Positions 42,805-51,603 are shown, counted from the stretch's first letter. The stretch is DNA of 64,000 nt from an uncultured Pseudomonadota bacterium (GCA_903891165.1 CAITDR010000124.1:1-64000), one strand, 5' to 3'. Program-made: numbers and translations. The notes: a model not told the origin generated them from the sequence alone.

Positions 42805-45266
42805 TGGCTGGCGGAGGGATCTTCGTCCACCGGCACGATCCGCGGGGTGATGAAGATCAACATCTCGTTCTGCTCCCGCGTGCTGGAGCTGTTCCGGAAC
42901 AGGTAGCCAATCAGCGGGATCTTTCCAAGTCCGGGGACCCTCTCCTGCGCGAAGGTCTCGGTGGTGGCGTAGGCCCCGCCGATCACTGCGGTGTCGCCAT
43001 CGGCCACCAGCACCCGTGTGTTCATCTGCTTGGTCTGGATGGCCGGCTGCCCTTGGATGACCCGCGCAAAGTCGGGCCGGTCGTTGGTCAGGCTGATGTC
43101 CAGGAAGATGTAGCCCTCCGACGTGATGTGCGGGGTGACTTCCAGTTCCAGTGCGGCCTTCACAAATTGGACCTGCGTACCGCCGTTGGAGGTGGAGAGG
43201 TAGGGGATCCTGGCGCCCTGCTCCACATTTGCGGTCTCGTTGTCCATCACCCGCAGCTTGGGGGCGGACACGGTGCGTGCCCAACCTTCGGCCTCCATCG
43301 CGGCGAGTCGCACATTCAGGTCGATCAATCCGGGGATACTGCCCAGGCTGAAGTCCAAGGCCGACGAAGGGCCGTCCGGTCCCATGTCCACCGAAAGTGT
43401 GTTCCCGATGGAAGAGGGGAAAAAGGCGCCGGTGGGGAAGCCGGTGGCGGCCGAGGCGTCCAGACTCCCACCCCAGGTGATACCGAGGCTCCTCGAAAAG
43501 TTGCTGCTCGCCTCGACAAAGCGGGCGTCGATGGTGATCTGCCGCGTGGGCCGGTCCACCTGGATCAACAGCTGCCGCACTTTGGCGAGGTAGTCCTCGG
43601 CATCCCGCACAATGAGCTGGTTGCTCCGGGCATCCACTTCGACCGAACCCCGCTCAGACAGGATGGACTCCACCTGCTTGATCAGCTCGTCGGCCTGCGC
43701 GTAGTTCAGCGGGGCGACATAGATGCCCAGCGGCGCCAGCTTTTCCTGAGAAATCTGGGCGTCCAACGCGGCCTGTTGCTCGGCCTTGATCTGCTCCAGC
43801 GGCGCAACCCGGATGATGTTTCCGAACTGCTGTGCGCCCAGGCCCTTGGCCTGCAACACCGCTGCGAGGGCTTCGTCCCAGGGCACATCTTCCAATCGAA
43901 CGGTGACTTTCCCGCTTACATCGTCGGAAGAGACGATGTTGATATCCCCGTATTCTGCAATAAACCGGAATACGGTGTGGATGTCGGCGTCCTGCAGGTC
44001 GATGCTGACCCGCCGCCCGGTGTAGTTGCGCCCGCCGGTATTGGCTTCCGTCGCAAAGGCGAAGGCATCCGGTGAGCCAGATCCGTCGGATCCCAGCTTG
44101 GACTGAGGGTCCACCCGCCTTCCGGTGCCGGTGATCATCACCTCGCTTCCCATGGCGTTGGAGAGGGTCCCGGTGCCGTTGGTGTCCGGCCCGGAGGGAG
44201 CGGCCGCGGCGGCACGCTGGAGTGCCCGGTCACGCTGGGCGAGGATCTCGGGAGGGGTAGCAATTTCAAGTACATACAGCTCACCCTCTCGGGAAACACT
44301 GTAGGTGCTGTTCATCCTCAGTTGGATGGATACCCGTGTACCGTCCCGGGTGGCGTAGGCGCGGATTTCATCCACGGCCGAGGCGAAGAAGCGGGTGTCC
44401 AGCTGCCGCCGTAGTGAGCCCGGCATCACCGCACCCTTCAGGTCGATGACGATCATGTCGGCACGCGGGGTGCTGACCACCGGATCCACCATCTTCAGGC
44501 CGAGGATGACCCGGCTGGACTTGTCCCTCTGCTGGAAGTCCAGCGAGGTGAGCACGGCACCTTCGGCGACGGCCTGGGGACCGGAGAGCCGAATGCCCTC
44601 GGAGTTGTTTGTGTCCGGAGTCGGAAGTGCGGCCTGGCTGGAGCTGGAAGCAGGAGCGGGGGTCGGGGTGGGCGCAGGCGCCGGGCTCGGAGCGGGGGCC
44701 GCGGGTTCGGGCGGGGGCTCGTCGGCCAGGGCGGGATCGTCCGCCGGGGCCGGCTCAGCGGGGGCCGATGTGGCCACCGGCGCAGGCGCGGGCTCGTCCA
44801 TCCCCTGCTTTTCGGGCAGCGCCGCGAGGGGATCCTCGATGGTGCCGGGGATCAGGGTCAGCACGATGCTGTTTCCCTCCACCCGCGCTTCGTGCTGGGC
44901 ATCCCCCGTCAAAAACAGGGTGAGCCGCACATTTTCGGCACCGTCCTGGAAGGAGGAGAACTCAGCCTTGCTGACCAGCCCGCCACTGCTGACTTCGGGC
45001 GCGGGGCCCAGCGCCGCGCCGGTGATGTCCACCACGAGCCTGCTGGGGTTGCTGGCCCGGAAGATGCTGTAGGAGGCGGTGGAGGTGGACAGGCGGATCT
45101 GCACGACGGTGCTGTTGCCGGAGGCGCTGATCGCCACACCGTCCACCGAAGCAGGCTCGGCCGCAAAAACAGGCGCCGAAAAGAGGGACGCCACCACAAG
45201 AAGAGCCGCGAGGCCGACCGGCTTCATGAACGCTCCACAATCTACTTTGTTCAGCTTCGACGTCAT
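42801..45266 (-). CDS. pilQ: Type IV pilus secretin PilQ
   Basis: 821 residues from ATG 45266, which shares a base with the pilP stop (TGATG); MKPVGLAALL 13 codons later may be the real signal start. Signal peptide ends ..APVFAA. Two AMIN-like beta domains (about 40-120 and 245-335) flank a Pro/Ala linker (PAAPAPSPAPAPTPTPAPA). Then N0/N1 domains (ISIDLQDADIHTVFRFIAEYG; EALAAVLQAKGLGAQ) and the secretin barrel ending GKIPLIGYLFRNSSSTREQNEMLIFITPRIV. It forms the outer-membrane gate for the pilus; AMIN domains bind peptidoglycan. Confidence 0.95.
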   Translation of the reverse strand: MTSKLNKVDCGAFMKPVGLAALLVVASLFSAPVFAAEPASVDGVAISASGNSTVVQIRLSTSTASYSIFRASNPSRLVVDITGAALGPAPEVSSGGLVSKAEFSSFQDGAENVRLTLFLTGDAQHEARVEGNSIVLTLIPGTIEDPLAALPEKQGMDEPAPAPVATSAPAEPAPADDPALADEPPPEPAAPAPSPAPAPTPTPAPASSSSQAALPTPDTNNSEGIRLSGPQAVAEGAVLTSLDFQQRDKSSRVILGLKMVDPVVSTPRADMIVIDLKGAVMPGSLRRQLDTRFFASAVDEIRAYATRDGTRVSIQLRMNSTYSVSREGELYVLEIATPPEILAQRDRALQRAAAAAPSGPDTNGTGTLSNAMGSEVMITGTGRRVDPQSKLGSDGSGSPDAFAFATEANTGGRNYTGRRVSIDLQDADIHTVFRFIAEYGDINIVSSDDVSGKVTVRLEDVPWDEALAAVLQAKGLGAQQFGNIIRVAPLEQIKAEQQAALDAQISQEKLAPLGIYVAPLNYAQADELIKQVESILSERGSVEVDARSNQLIVRDAEDYLAKVRQLLIQVDRPTRQITIDARFVEASSNFSRSLGITWGGSLDASAATGFPTGAFFPSSIGNTLSVDMGPDGPSSALDFSLGSIPGLIDLNVRLAAMEAEGWARTVSAPKLRVMDNETANVEQGARIPYLSTSNGGTQVQFVKAALELEVTPHITSEGYIFLDISLTNDRPDFARVIQGQPAIQTKQMNTRVLVADGDTAVIGGAYATTETFAQERVPGLGKIPLIGYLFRNSSSTREQNEMLIFITPRIVPVDEDPSASQ

Positions 45267-45775
45267 CAAGGCTTCCCCCCACCTGCACCCAGCTTGAGCT
45301 GGACCGGATTCACCACCAGCTCGTCGTCGATGGACTTGTACTCTTCGGTGACCACCACCAGACCATCCTGGATCGCCGTGACTTTGCCCCAATTCCGGCC
45401 CACATAGGAGCCGAGCTTCACCACATGACCCACCCCTTCGGGGTCGATGAGCATGGCCCGCGGGGAGTCGGTGCCAAAAATGATTCCGCGCAACACGTAG
45501 CGCTCGACATCCCATCGCTGTAGGGGCGGCTGATTCCCATCTTCTCCCGGCAGCTCTACGTTCCGCTGGGAGATGAAGCTCTGGAAGGGATCCCGCTTTC
45601 CGGCAGGGTTGTAGGCATACTCAGGCACCACTTCGGCGGCGCTGGGATCGTCCTTTTTGGCCTCGGTTTTGGCAGGCGCCACCGGAGCAGTCGGCTTGGC
45701 CCCAGAGGAGTTGGCGTCCACCACCTCCCCACAGGCCACCAGCAGAAGCATCGCGAGCGACATCGTGTACCTCAC
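45266..45775 (-). CDS. pilP: Type IV pilus lipoprotein PilP
   Basis: 169 residues. Lipobox in MRYTMSLAMLLLVACG (LVAC), a Lys/Ala/Pro linker, then the PilP domain starting YNPAGKRDPFQSFI and continuing RYVLRGIIFGTDSPRAMLIDPEGVGHVVKLGSYVG. PilP links the inner-membrane PilN/PilO complex to PilQ. Overlaps pilO by 4 bp. Confidence 0.92.
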   Translation of the reverse strand: MRYTMSLAMLLLVACGEVVDANSSGAKPTAPVAPAKTEAKKDDPSAAEVVPEYAYNPAGKRDPFQSFISQRNVELPGEDGNQPPLQRWDVERYVLRGIIFGTDSPRAMLIDPEGVGHVVKLGSYVGRNWGKVTAIQDGLVVVTEEYKSIDDELVVNPVQLKLGAGGGKP

Positions 45776-46392
45776 TTCTTCTTCTTCTTCTGGGCTTCCA
45801 GTTCTTTGTTCCGCTTGATCTCTTCTTCGGTAAGGAACCGGTAGGTCACAACCTTGCCGGAGACCGTCAGCACGGTATCCCCTGCATTTTCGGCGGCATC
45901 CGAGAGCAGCACGTCCGCCACCGAGACGATACGGTTCATCTTCGACACTTTGTCGAAGAAGGTCCCCACCTCGTGGAAGCCGCCGTCCATCACGATCTGC
46001 ACGGGAACTTCGGCGTAGTACTCCTTCATCACCTCGGGCAGTGGCTGGAACTTACGGACTTCCAGGCCTGATTTGCGGGCGAGGCCGTCGATGTCAGACA
46101 GCAGCGCGGGGATCTCCCGGCCCTCCGGCAGCTCCCGCAGGGCTTTTTGAAGCTCGGCAGAAAGCTGCTGCACCTTTGCCGCAAAGGCGGGACGGTTGGC
46201 AGCACGCCGGGTGGCTTCGTCCCGTTTGGCGGACAGCTCGGAATTTTTCGCGTTTGCCGCAGAGATTCCGTCCAGTGTGGGCGAGATCAGCACAAAGAAG
46301 GCTGCGACCAGGATCAGGAGATAGCCCAGGGCGAAGGTCAAAAAACGCTGCGAGCGCGGCAGCTTGTAGAAGCGATCCATGAGCTGGTTCAT
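45772..46392 (-). CDS. pilO: Type IV pilus inner-membrane protein PilO
   Basis: 206 residues. One N-terminal membrane helix (FLTFALGYLLILVAAFFVLI), a coiled-coil (ANAKNSELSAKRDEATRR), and a ferredoxin-like periplasmic domain (GLEVRKFQPLPEVMKEYYAEVPVQIVMDGGFHEVGTFF) as in PilO. A Lys-rich tail ends it. It pairs with PilN across the inner membrane; here PilN is fused to PilM. ATGA overlap with pilMN. Confidence 0.92.
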   Translation of the reverse strand: MNQLMDRFYKLPRSQRFLTFALGYLLILVAAFFVLISPTLDGISAANAKNSELSAKRDEATRRAANRPAFAAKVQQLSAELQKALRELPEGREIPALLSDIDGLARKSGLEVRKFQPLPEVMKEYYAEVPVQIVMDGGFHEVGTFFDKVSKMNRIVSVADVLLSDAAENAGDTVLTVSGKVVTYRFLTEEEIKRNKELEAQKKKKK

Positions 46393-48134
46393 GTGCCACT
46401 GCCTCCGGGCGCGGGTGCGGCGGGTGCGGCCCCTTCAGGCTTCTTGGCGTCCTTCGTCGCATCCTCCACTTTCTGGCTGGTAAGCCGCGAGGTGAGCTTG
46501 AAGTCCTTCAACAGCACTCCGTTGGCTGCATTCGCCCCTTTGAGCTTCGAAGCTTCGATATCCTGGAGGAAGACCTGTTCGAAAGACTCAGTCTTGTCCA
46601 GGCTCCGTAAGAATTGGCTGATGACTTCGTTGCTGACGGACGTACCTTTGACCTCGATCTGGTCGCCCTTCTGGGTCAGGCTGACCAGCTGCACCTTGTC
46701 CGGTGTGGCGGTCGCCAGATCGTCCAGCATGTGGACCGGCCCGGTCTTCTGCGCGCGCAGCGCACCGATGACCTGAAGTTTGGTCTGCAGATCCTTCTCC
46801 ATGGTCTCCAGCTCTTCCACGGCGGCCACGTCGGTCGCCGCCTGGTCGATGGCCGCCTGCAGCGCCTTGGTCTGCCCCTGCACCGCCGAGAGCTGGATCT
46901 GAAAGACCCCCCACAGCGCCAGCGCCACCCCCACGGTGATACCTGCACCCACCCCGCCCAACAGCAGATCCCGGCGGATCGCCTCGGCTTTCCGGGTCTG
47001 CCGGATAGGCAGCAGGTTGACACGGATGATGGACCGGGTCTCGCCCTTGACCGGCGGGGTCCGGTTGTCGTCCATGTAGCGCAGCGCCAGACCCACCGCG
47101 ATGCCTGCCTGCGGGGCGGTATCGCGGAGATAGCCAGGTTGGAAGCCACGCTCGTCGATCACGATCCGACGGAAGGGGTCCACCACTTCCACCGGGCAGC
47201 CGCAGAAGCGCTCCAGCGCGCTCTTCAGCCCCGGCGTGCTGGCCGCCCCACCGGCGATGTACAGGTAGGAGAGGTTCCCGCCGCCCGCGGTGGACAGGTA
47301 AAAGTCCAGGGAGCGATGGACTTCTCCGGCGATGTTGTCGGAGACCGCCGAGAGCACCCGCTCCACTTCTTCGGGCACCACCGCGGCCCGATCCCGCTCT
47401 GCACCGCCGCCGGTCTTAAATGCCTCGGCCTCTTCATAGGAAATATTAAGTGCGCGCTGGATTTCTTCCGTGTACGCACGTCCGCCCATGCCGATGTCGC
47501 GCGTGAAGGTACTCACCCCACGCCGCAGCACGTTCAGGTTCACCACCCCCGCTCCGACATTTACCAGGGCCACCAGATCCCCGGGATTGTCGTAGTTGAG
47601 ATTGAACATATTCTCCATGGCAAAGGCGGCGACATCGATCACCACCGGCCGGAGCCCAGCCTCCATCACCACACTGGTGTACTCGTTCACCAGTTCCTTG
47701 CGCGCGGCGACCAACAGCACGTCCATCTGCCCGGCCTCGTCGGCCTTCCCCTGGAGCACATGGGCATCCAGGTTGACGTCGTTCACGTCGAAGGGGATGT
47801 ACTGCTCTGCCTCCCAGGGCAGAGATTCTTCCATTTCATCCTGCGTCATCACCGGAAGGGAGATACGCTTGATGATGACGGAATTCCCAGAGATGCCGAC
47901 CACGGCATCCTTGGTTTTAATCTTGTTCTTCGCCAACAACTCCTTGATTGTGGAGACGATGGCGGTGGTATTCATGAAGGCGCCGTCGACGATCGCCTCC
48001 GGCGGGAGCGCGGCAATGCCGAAATTCTTCAGGCGATACTTGCCATTACGCTCGCGCTCAAGCTCCAAAAGCTTCACATAGCTGGAGCCGATGTCCAGCG
48101 CGACGGTACTCGCTTTGCGGGAAAGCAGGGCCAA
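46389..48134 (-). CDS. Natural PilM-PilN fusion protein
   Basis: 581 residues from a TTG start. Residues 1-~355 are PilM: actin-like STVALDIGSSYVKLLEL, MEESLPWEAEQYIPFDVNDV, LVNVGAGVVNLNVLRRG and LYIAGGAASTPGLKSAL. After a short linker (RTPPVKGETRSI) comes PilN: the IRVNLLPIR motif that in other species docks into a groove of PilM, a membrane helix (LLLGGVGAGITVGVALALWGVF), a coiled-coil and the periplasmic domain (LVSLTQKGDQIEVKGTSVSNEVISQFLRSLD). The two are normally separate genes. No stop or frameshift separates them. First gene of an eight-gene operon with pilO, P, Q, aroK, aroB. Confidence 0.93.
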   Translation of the reverse strand: MALLSRKASTVALDIGSSYVKLLELERERNGKYRLKNFGIAALPPEAIVDGAFMNTTAIVSTIKELLAKNKIKTKDAVVGISGNSVIIKRISLPVMTQDEMEESLPWEAEQYIPFDVNDVNLDAHVLQGKADEAGQMDVLLVAARKELVNEYTSVVMEAGLRPVVIDVAAFAMENMFNLNYDNPGDLVALVNVGAGVVNLNVLRRGVSTFTRDIGMGGRAYTEEIQRALNISYEEAEAFKTGGGAERDRAAVVPEEVERVLSAVSDNIAGEVHRSLDFYLSTAGGGNLSYLYIAGGAASTPGLKSALERFCGCPVEVVDPFRRIVIDERGFQPGYLRDTAPQAGIAVGLALRYMDDNRTPPVKGETRSIIRVNLLPIRQTRKAEAIRRDLLLGGVGAGITVGVALALWGVFQIQLSAVQGQTKALQAAIDQAATDVAAVEELETMEKDLQTKLQVIGALRAQKTGPVHMLDDLATATPDKVQLVSLTQKGDQIEVKGTSVSNEVISQFLRSLDKTESFEQVFLQDIEASKLKGANAANGVLLKDFKLTSRLTSQKVEDATKDAKKPEGAAPAAPAPGGSGT

Positions 48135-48155
48135 GACGAACCCCCAGGCTCCCCG

Positions 48156-48185
48156 GTTTTAGCCCAAGAAGACATGCCCGGTCAA
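48156..48185 (-). promoter_or_regulatory. Sigma-70-like promoter candidate for the pilMN operon
   Basis: On the minus strand TTGACC, 18-bp spacer, TAAAAC, ending about 22 bp before the TTG start. It matches 5/6 and 4/6 of the consensus hexamers. No sigma-54 TGGC-N8-TGC element was seen here. Confidence 0.4.
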
Positions 48186-48337
48186 CCACTCTTGAGGGTC
48201 ATCCCCAGGAACAGGCTTTCCTCGTTCCCTTCTTGGGAAATTTTTTCCCACTCGCCCGTGACGGGGAAACGGCGGCGGCGCAATCGGGGAGGATCCGCAC
48301 TCTATCAGCATAGGCGGAGACTGACCTTGACGCTGTT

Positions 48338-48351
48338 CTTGACAGGTCAAG
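48338..48351. repeat. CTTGAC-N2-GTCAAG palindrome, pil upstream copy
   Basis: Perfect 6-bp arms with AG between. Other copies occur at 34675 (inside the HelD-like gene) and 42334 (aroK/aroB junction). It may be a dimeric regulator site; only this copy is in a promoter-like setting. Confidence 0.5.
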
Positions 48352-48363
48352 ATCTGGAGCGCC

Positions 48364-49242
48364 TCAGAAGCGGCCGCGGGTCTTCCGAAAATCCTCCCCG
48401 CTGACCGGTACCAGGTTCACCACCTCATAGAGTCGGGAGTAGACCCGCTCGCCCAGCCGGTCGTCCAAGCTCTCCAGGCTGCCCGCCGCGAGGCTGCCAC
48501 TCTGGGGGCTGCGACTGCGGTTTTCGTTGCCCTTCAGCGGGAAGTTGGTGGTCGCCAGGATCCGGCGCCGCGCGTTGTAGCGCCGGGTGATGATCTCGTC
48601 GATCACCGAAAGCTCAAACTCGGTCTTCCGCCCCTTCCCCAGCTCGTCGATGGCCAGGATCGGCACCTGCACCAGGGGGGTCAGGGTGACCGCCTCGCCA
48701 TCCCCCCGGTCAAAACCCTCACGGATCGAGCTGATCAGGTGGGTGAACTCCACAAAGCGGCACTCCACACCATAGCGGAAGATCAGCTCCCGGAGTGCAC
48801 CGACCATCAGGTGGGTCTTGCCCCGGCCGGGCTCCCCTAGCCAAACCATCCCCTGCTGCGCACTGTTCTGCGGGTCAAAGGTATCCAACCAGCGCCGGGT
48901 GATGGTCCATGGCTCCCGACGCCCCTCCATCTCCGACCGGAAAGTCTCCAGCGTACACAGCGCATGGCGGGAGGGGATCCTTGCCCGGTTGAACATGGCG
49001 ATTCGGTCGGGCAACATCTGGCAGCGACAGCGTAGTACCCGCATCACCTTCCCGCTCCGCAGCGAGGCGCCCGCCTGCAGGGGGTGGGCCTTGGGGTTGC
49101 CGGTGGGCCAGGTAAGCGCGTCGGCCTGCTCCACCTCGACCCGGCCGCTGCCCCTACAGCGTGGACAGAGCTCCTGCGGCAGCAAATGGGCTTCGGCAAA
49201 AGTCCCGGAAGCGTCTATCGAAAAGCCCTCATGCCACTGCAC
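48364..49242 (-). CDS. DnaC/DnaI-like helicase loader ATPase
   Basis: 292 residues from GTG 49242, chosen because GGAG lies 7 bases upstream; the tracked GTG is five codons earlier. N-terminal zinc-finger-like Cys cluster (LCPRCRGSGRVEV..LRCRCQ), then a AAA+ ATPase with Walker A WLGEPGRGKTHLMVGAL near 130 and Walker B VPILAIDELGKGRKTEFEL near 190, sensor ILATTNFPL and arginine finger RVYSRLYEV. This is the DnaC/DnaI/IstB-type loader pattern. With no transposase nearby, a replicative helicase-loading role is more likely than IstB. It overlaps the upstream gene by 14 bp. Confidence 0.8.
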   Translation of the reverse strand: MQWHEGFSIDASGTFAEAHLLPQELCPRCRGSGRVEVEQADALTWPTGNPKAHPLQAGASLRSGKVMRVLRCRCQMLPDRIAMFNRARIPSRHALCTLETFRSEMEGRREPWTITRRWLDTFDPQNSAQQGMVWLGEPGRGKTHLMVGALRELIFRYGVECRFVEFTHLISSIREGFDRGDGEAVTLTPLVQVPILAIDELGKGRKTEFELSVIDEIITRRYNARRRILATTNFPLKGNENRSRSPQSGSLAAGSLESLDDRLGERVYSRLYEVVNLVPVSGEDFRKTRGRF

Positions 49243-49933
49243 GTTCCAGCTCCTCACAGATGCGGGTCATCGAAAACTCGGGGTAGCGACGGCGCAGACT
49301 ATCCCGGGCACGCTCTTCGGCGGCGCGCTGCAGGCCACTTTCGCCCAGGAGCGCGGCGAGATCCTCCAGGTCCTTACTCGCCTGTTCGAGAAGTGCAGGA
49401 TGTTCGGGACGGTGCAGCTCCCACAGAGCGGCGTGCAGCTCGCGCACGATGTGGCAGGCCTGCTGCAGGCGCGCCTCCAGGTCGCCCGACAGGCTGTGCA
49501 AGCGCCCTCGGGCGGCCGCCAGAAGCGCCTCCTCCCCCTCCACCGGGCTTCCTTCGGGGGTCGGCAGCTCCAAGGGGGCAGGCAGCTTGCCGGCCCGCAG
49601 CTTTTTGAGCGTGGCTTCGCAGGCGTCCAGATGAAAAGGATGGCGCGCACGGCGGGCGACGCGGCGGGCGGCCACCTGCTCGATGGCCACCAGGATGCTG
49701 CTGACCGGGTGACCGGCCTCCAGCCAGGTCACCAGCAAGCGGCCGTCCTTCCCGGAGAGAAAAGGAGCCCCGCCCCGCGCCTGGACAAACCATGCGCGCA
49801 CCTCCTCCGCGGCGGCCGCCAGAGACTCCGGGACTTCGGTTCCAAATACGCCGCTCCCTTCGCCCACGATCTCTGTTCCCTCACGCAGCTCTTCCAGATG
49901 TTCCACCTTTTCCCCCTCTCCCGGCGTCGCCAT
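49229..49933 (-). CDS. Uncharacterised protein coupled to DnaC-like loader
   Basis: 234 residues. An N-terminal acidic tail is followed by EVRAWFVQARGGAPFLSGKDGRLLVTWLEAGHPVSSILVAIEQVAARR, a helical unit resembling the short C-terminal helical region of primosomal DnaD/DnaB-type proteins, then a long helical stretch ending RDSLRRRYPEFSMTRICEELERA. No catalytic motif. Its stop overlaps the DnaC-like start, so it is probably a replication-initiation partner; this is inference from coupling. Divergent from the outer-membrane protein with 66 bp between starts. Confidence 0.58.
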   Translation of the reverse strand: MATPGEGEKVEHLEELREGTEIVGEGSGVFGTEVPESLAAAAEEVRAWFVQARGGAPFLSGKDGRLLVTWLEAGHPVSSILVAIEQVAARRVARRARHPFHLDACEATLKKLRAGKLPAPLELPTPEGSPVEGEEALLAAARGRLHSLSGDLEARLQQACHIVRELHAALWELHRPEHPALLEQASKDLEDLAALLGESGLQRAAEERARDSLRRRYPEFSMTRICEELERAVA

Positions 49934-49999
49934 GTGGCGGCTTTTCTATTATCCTTGGCGGCCATGCTGCGGGGGCTTCCGCGGCAAGCCGGAGCCTGT

Positions 50000-51235
50000 A
50001 TGTCCCGTCTCTTCCCGTTGTCTGTGCTACTTCTTTCTGTGATGGTCACCCCTGCCTGGGCGAAAAGCAAGGACAAGAAGGACGACGATCAGGAAGAAAA
50101 AGACGATAAGGACAACAAGGACGAGCCCAGCGACGACGATCTGCTGGAAGAAGATATCACGCCCAACGAGGATGACTTTAAGGAAGAGGCCGATCCGAAC
50201 GACAAGCCGCCTCCCCGCCGTCTGGATCCAGACGAAGAAGATAAAAAGGAAGAGGGCGAGCTGGATTTTGAGGAGGGAGAGGACGAGGACAACCTCCAGT
50301 TCGACGAGAACGATAACGACGAGCAGGAGTCGCTGAAACCCCGGGGCCCCGGCGAGGACACCGCGCAGCTCTACCGCGAAGCCGAGAAAAAATACCGCGA
50401 GATGAGCCCCGAAGAGGAGCTGATCGCCTGGGAGCAGTACCTCCAAAAATACCCGAAGTCCCTGTTCCGGGAGCGTATCGACGAGCGGGTGGAGACCCTC
50501 TCCAGCGATATGTACAACGAGCGGGTTCCCGGCTCAGATCGGGGGGCACGCGCCTCGGATGCGGCCCGGCGGGAGCTGAACTTCTTCCAGCCCGTCCATA
50601 TGTCCTCGGCCGACCCCCGCCAGAAGATTATCCTGGAGGCGGGCTGGGGCTTTCCCAACTGGGTTTCCGTGCAGCTCGACTACGAGCACGCCTTCACCCG
50701 CGAAGCCTCCGCGCATGCGGGGATTGAGCGCAACCTGACCGGCTATTCCATCGGTCTGGGCGCCAAGTATGCGCTGATCAAGTCTGCACGCACCGGCACG
50801 ATCTTCTCGGGCGGAATCGACTTTTATGGAAACACCCTGCCAGCCTACGCGGGAATCCGGCCCACCCTCTCGTTTGGGCAGCGGATCCGGGTGATGGAAG
50901 GTCTGGACCTCCAGGCCCAGGTGGCCCTGGATCTGGAGCTGCGGAAGCCCTTTGGGGTCCGCTGGGATGCGGGCCTCGGTGCTGAGCTGCACCCCAACAA
51001 GGTGGTGTCGATCTTCGTAGAGACCGACATCGACATGAAGTACGTGGGCGCGCAGGAAGTGCCGCTCTTCTACTTCAATACCGCGATCTTCGGCTTGAAA
51101 TTTGTGCCGCGCGCCGGCGACAAAGACGGCCATGGCCGCTTTGAAGCAGGCCTGGCCGCCGATGCCCCCTATGCCTACCAGTACTGGGGCTTCTACCGCG
51201 GTGGGGTGGACCTGATGGGCGCCTACTACTTCTAG
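50000..51235 (+). CDS. Outer-membrane barrel protein with acidic N-terminal linker
   Basis: 411 residues from ATG 50000 (GGAG 5 bases upstream); the tracked ORF reads through antisense of the DnaC-like gene. Signal peptide MSRLFPLSVLLLSVMVTPAWA, then ~110 residues extremely rich in Asp/Glu/Lys (DDDQEEKDDKDNKDEPSDDD), a helical TPR-like bit (LIAWEQYLQKYPKSLFRERIDERV), then 220 residues of alternating beta strands with Gly/aromatic ends (ILEAGWGFPNWVSVQLDYEHAF ... GGVDLMGAYYF), finishing in Phe as outer-membrane barrels do. The acidic linker may bind cations or peptidoglycan-side partners. A TATTAT -10-like site precedes it at 49947. Confidence 0.72.
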   Translation: MSRLFPLSVLLLSVMVTPAWAKSKDKKDDDQEEKDDKDNKDEPSDDDLLEEDITPNEDDFKEEADPNDKPPPRRLDPDEEDKKEEGELDFEEGEDEDNLQFDENDNDEQESLKPRGPGEDTAQLYREAEKKYREMSPEEELIAWEQYLQKYPKSLFRERIDERVETLSSDMYNERVPGSDRGARASDAARRELNFFQPVHMSSADPRQKIILEAGWGFPNWVSVQLDYEHAFTREASAHAGIERNLTGYSIGLGAKYALIKSARTGTIFSGGIDFYGNTLPAYAGIRPTLSFGQRIRVMEGLDLQAQVALDLELRKPFGVRWDAGLGAELHPNKVVSIFVETDIDMKYVGAQEVPLFYFNTAIFGLKFVPRAGDKDGHGRFEAGLAADAPYAYQYWGFYRGGVDLMGAYYF

Positions 51236-51258
51236 GCGGCCCTTCTCCGACTTCGGCC

Positions 51259-51603
51259 TTACTCGACCGGCCAGCCCTGAGCCACCCAGGCCATGGTGCC
51301 GCCTTCGATGTTGACGCCCTTGTAGCCACGGTCGGCGAGGATGCCGCAGGCGCGCGCGGAGCGGGCACCGGAGCGACAGATCACATAGATTTCCTGCCCT
51401 TTATACGGGGCCAGCTGGTCTACGGTCTGCGCAAAATCCGCCAGCGGCATCAGCACGGCCCCCGGCACATGCCCACCCTGGTACTCCTCCGGTGTGCGAA
51501 CATCGACAAGAACCGGCACTTGTCCGGCTTCCCTCGCCGCCTTCAGAAAGACCACATCCACGGCAGGAACGGTTGGACCAAAAACAGAATTCAGAAAACT
51601 CAT
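51259..51603 (-). CDS. Rhodanese-domain sulfurtransferase
   Basis: 114 residues from ATG 51603 (AGAGG upstream). Single rhodanese domain: VPVLVDVRTPEEYQGGHVPGAVLMPL, active-site loop ICRSGARS with the catalytic Cys, and NIEGGTMAWVAQGWPVE at the end. It transfers sulfane sulfur, for example from thiosulfate, or acts as a persulfide carrier. Its 3' end is convergent with the outer-membrane protein, 23 bp apart. Confidence 0.92.
   Translation of the reverse strand: MSFLNSVFGPTVPAVDVVFLKAAREAGQVPVLVDVRTPEEYQGGHVPGAVLMPLADFAQTVDQLAPYKGQEIYVICRSGARSARACGILADRGYKGVNIEGGTMAWVAQGWPVE

Larger units (their letters stand above)
48135..48363. other. Upstream region of the pil operon with palindromes
   Basis: 229 bp between dnaC-like stop and pilMN start, both on the minus strand. 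It holds a promoter-like pair near pilMN, a perfect GGGAAA-TTT-TTTCCC dyad (48235-48249), and CTTGAC-AG-GTCAAG (48338-48351), with another CTTGAC at 48326. No ORF with a ribosome site. Confidence 0.55.

Noticed and set aside
46614-48404. 596-codon plus-strand ORF opposite pilMN
   Set aside because: Shadow of the PilM-PilN frame; His/Arg/Gln-rich with no domain.
48818-50000. Upstream extension of the outer-membrane protein ORF
   Set aside because: It lies antisense to the DnaC-like and partner genes; the ATG at 50000 has a ribosome site and gives a proper signal peptide.
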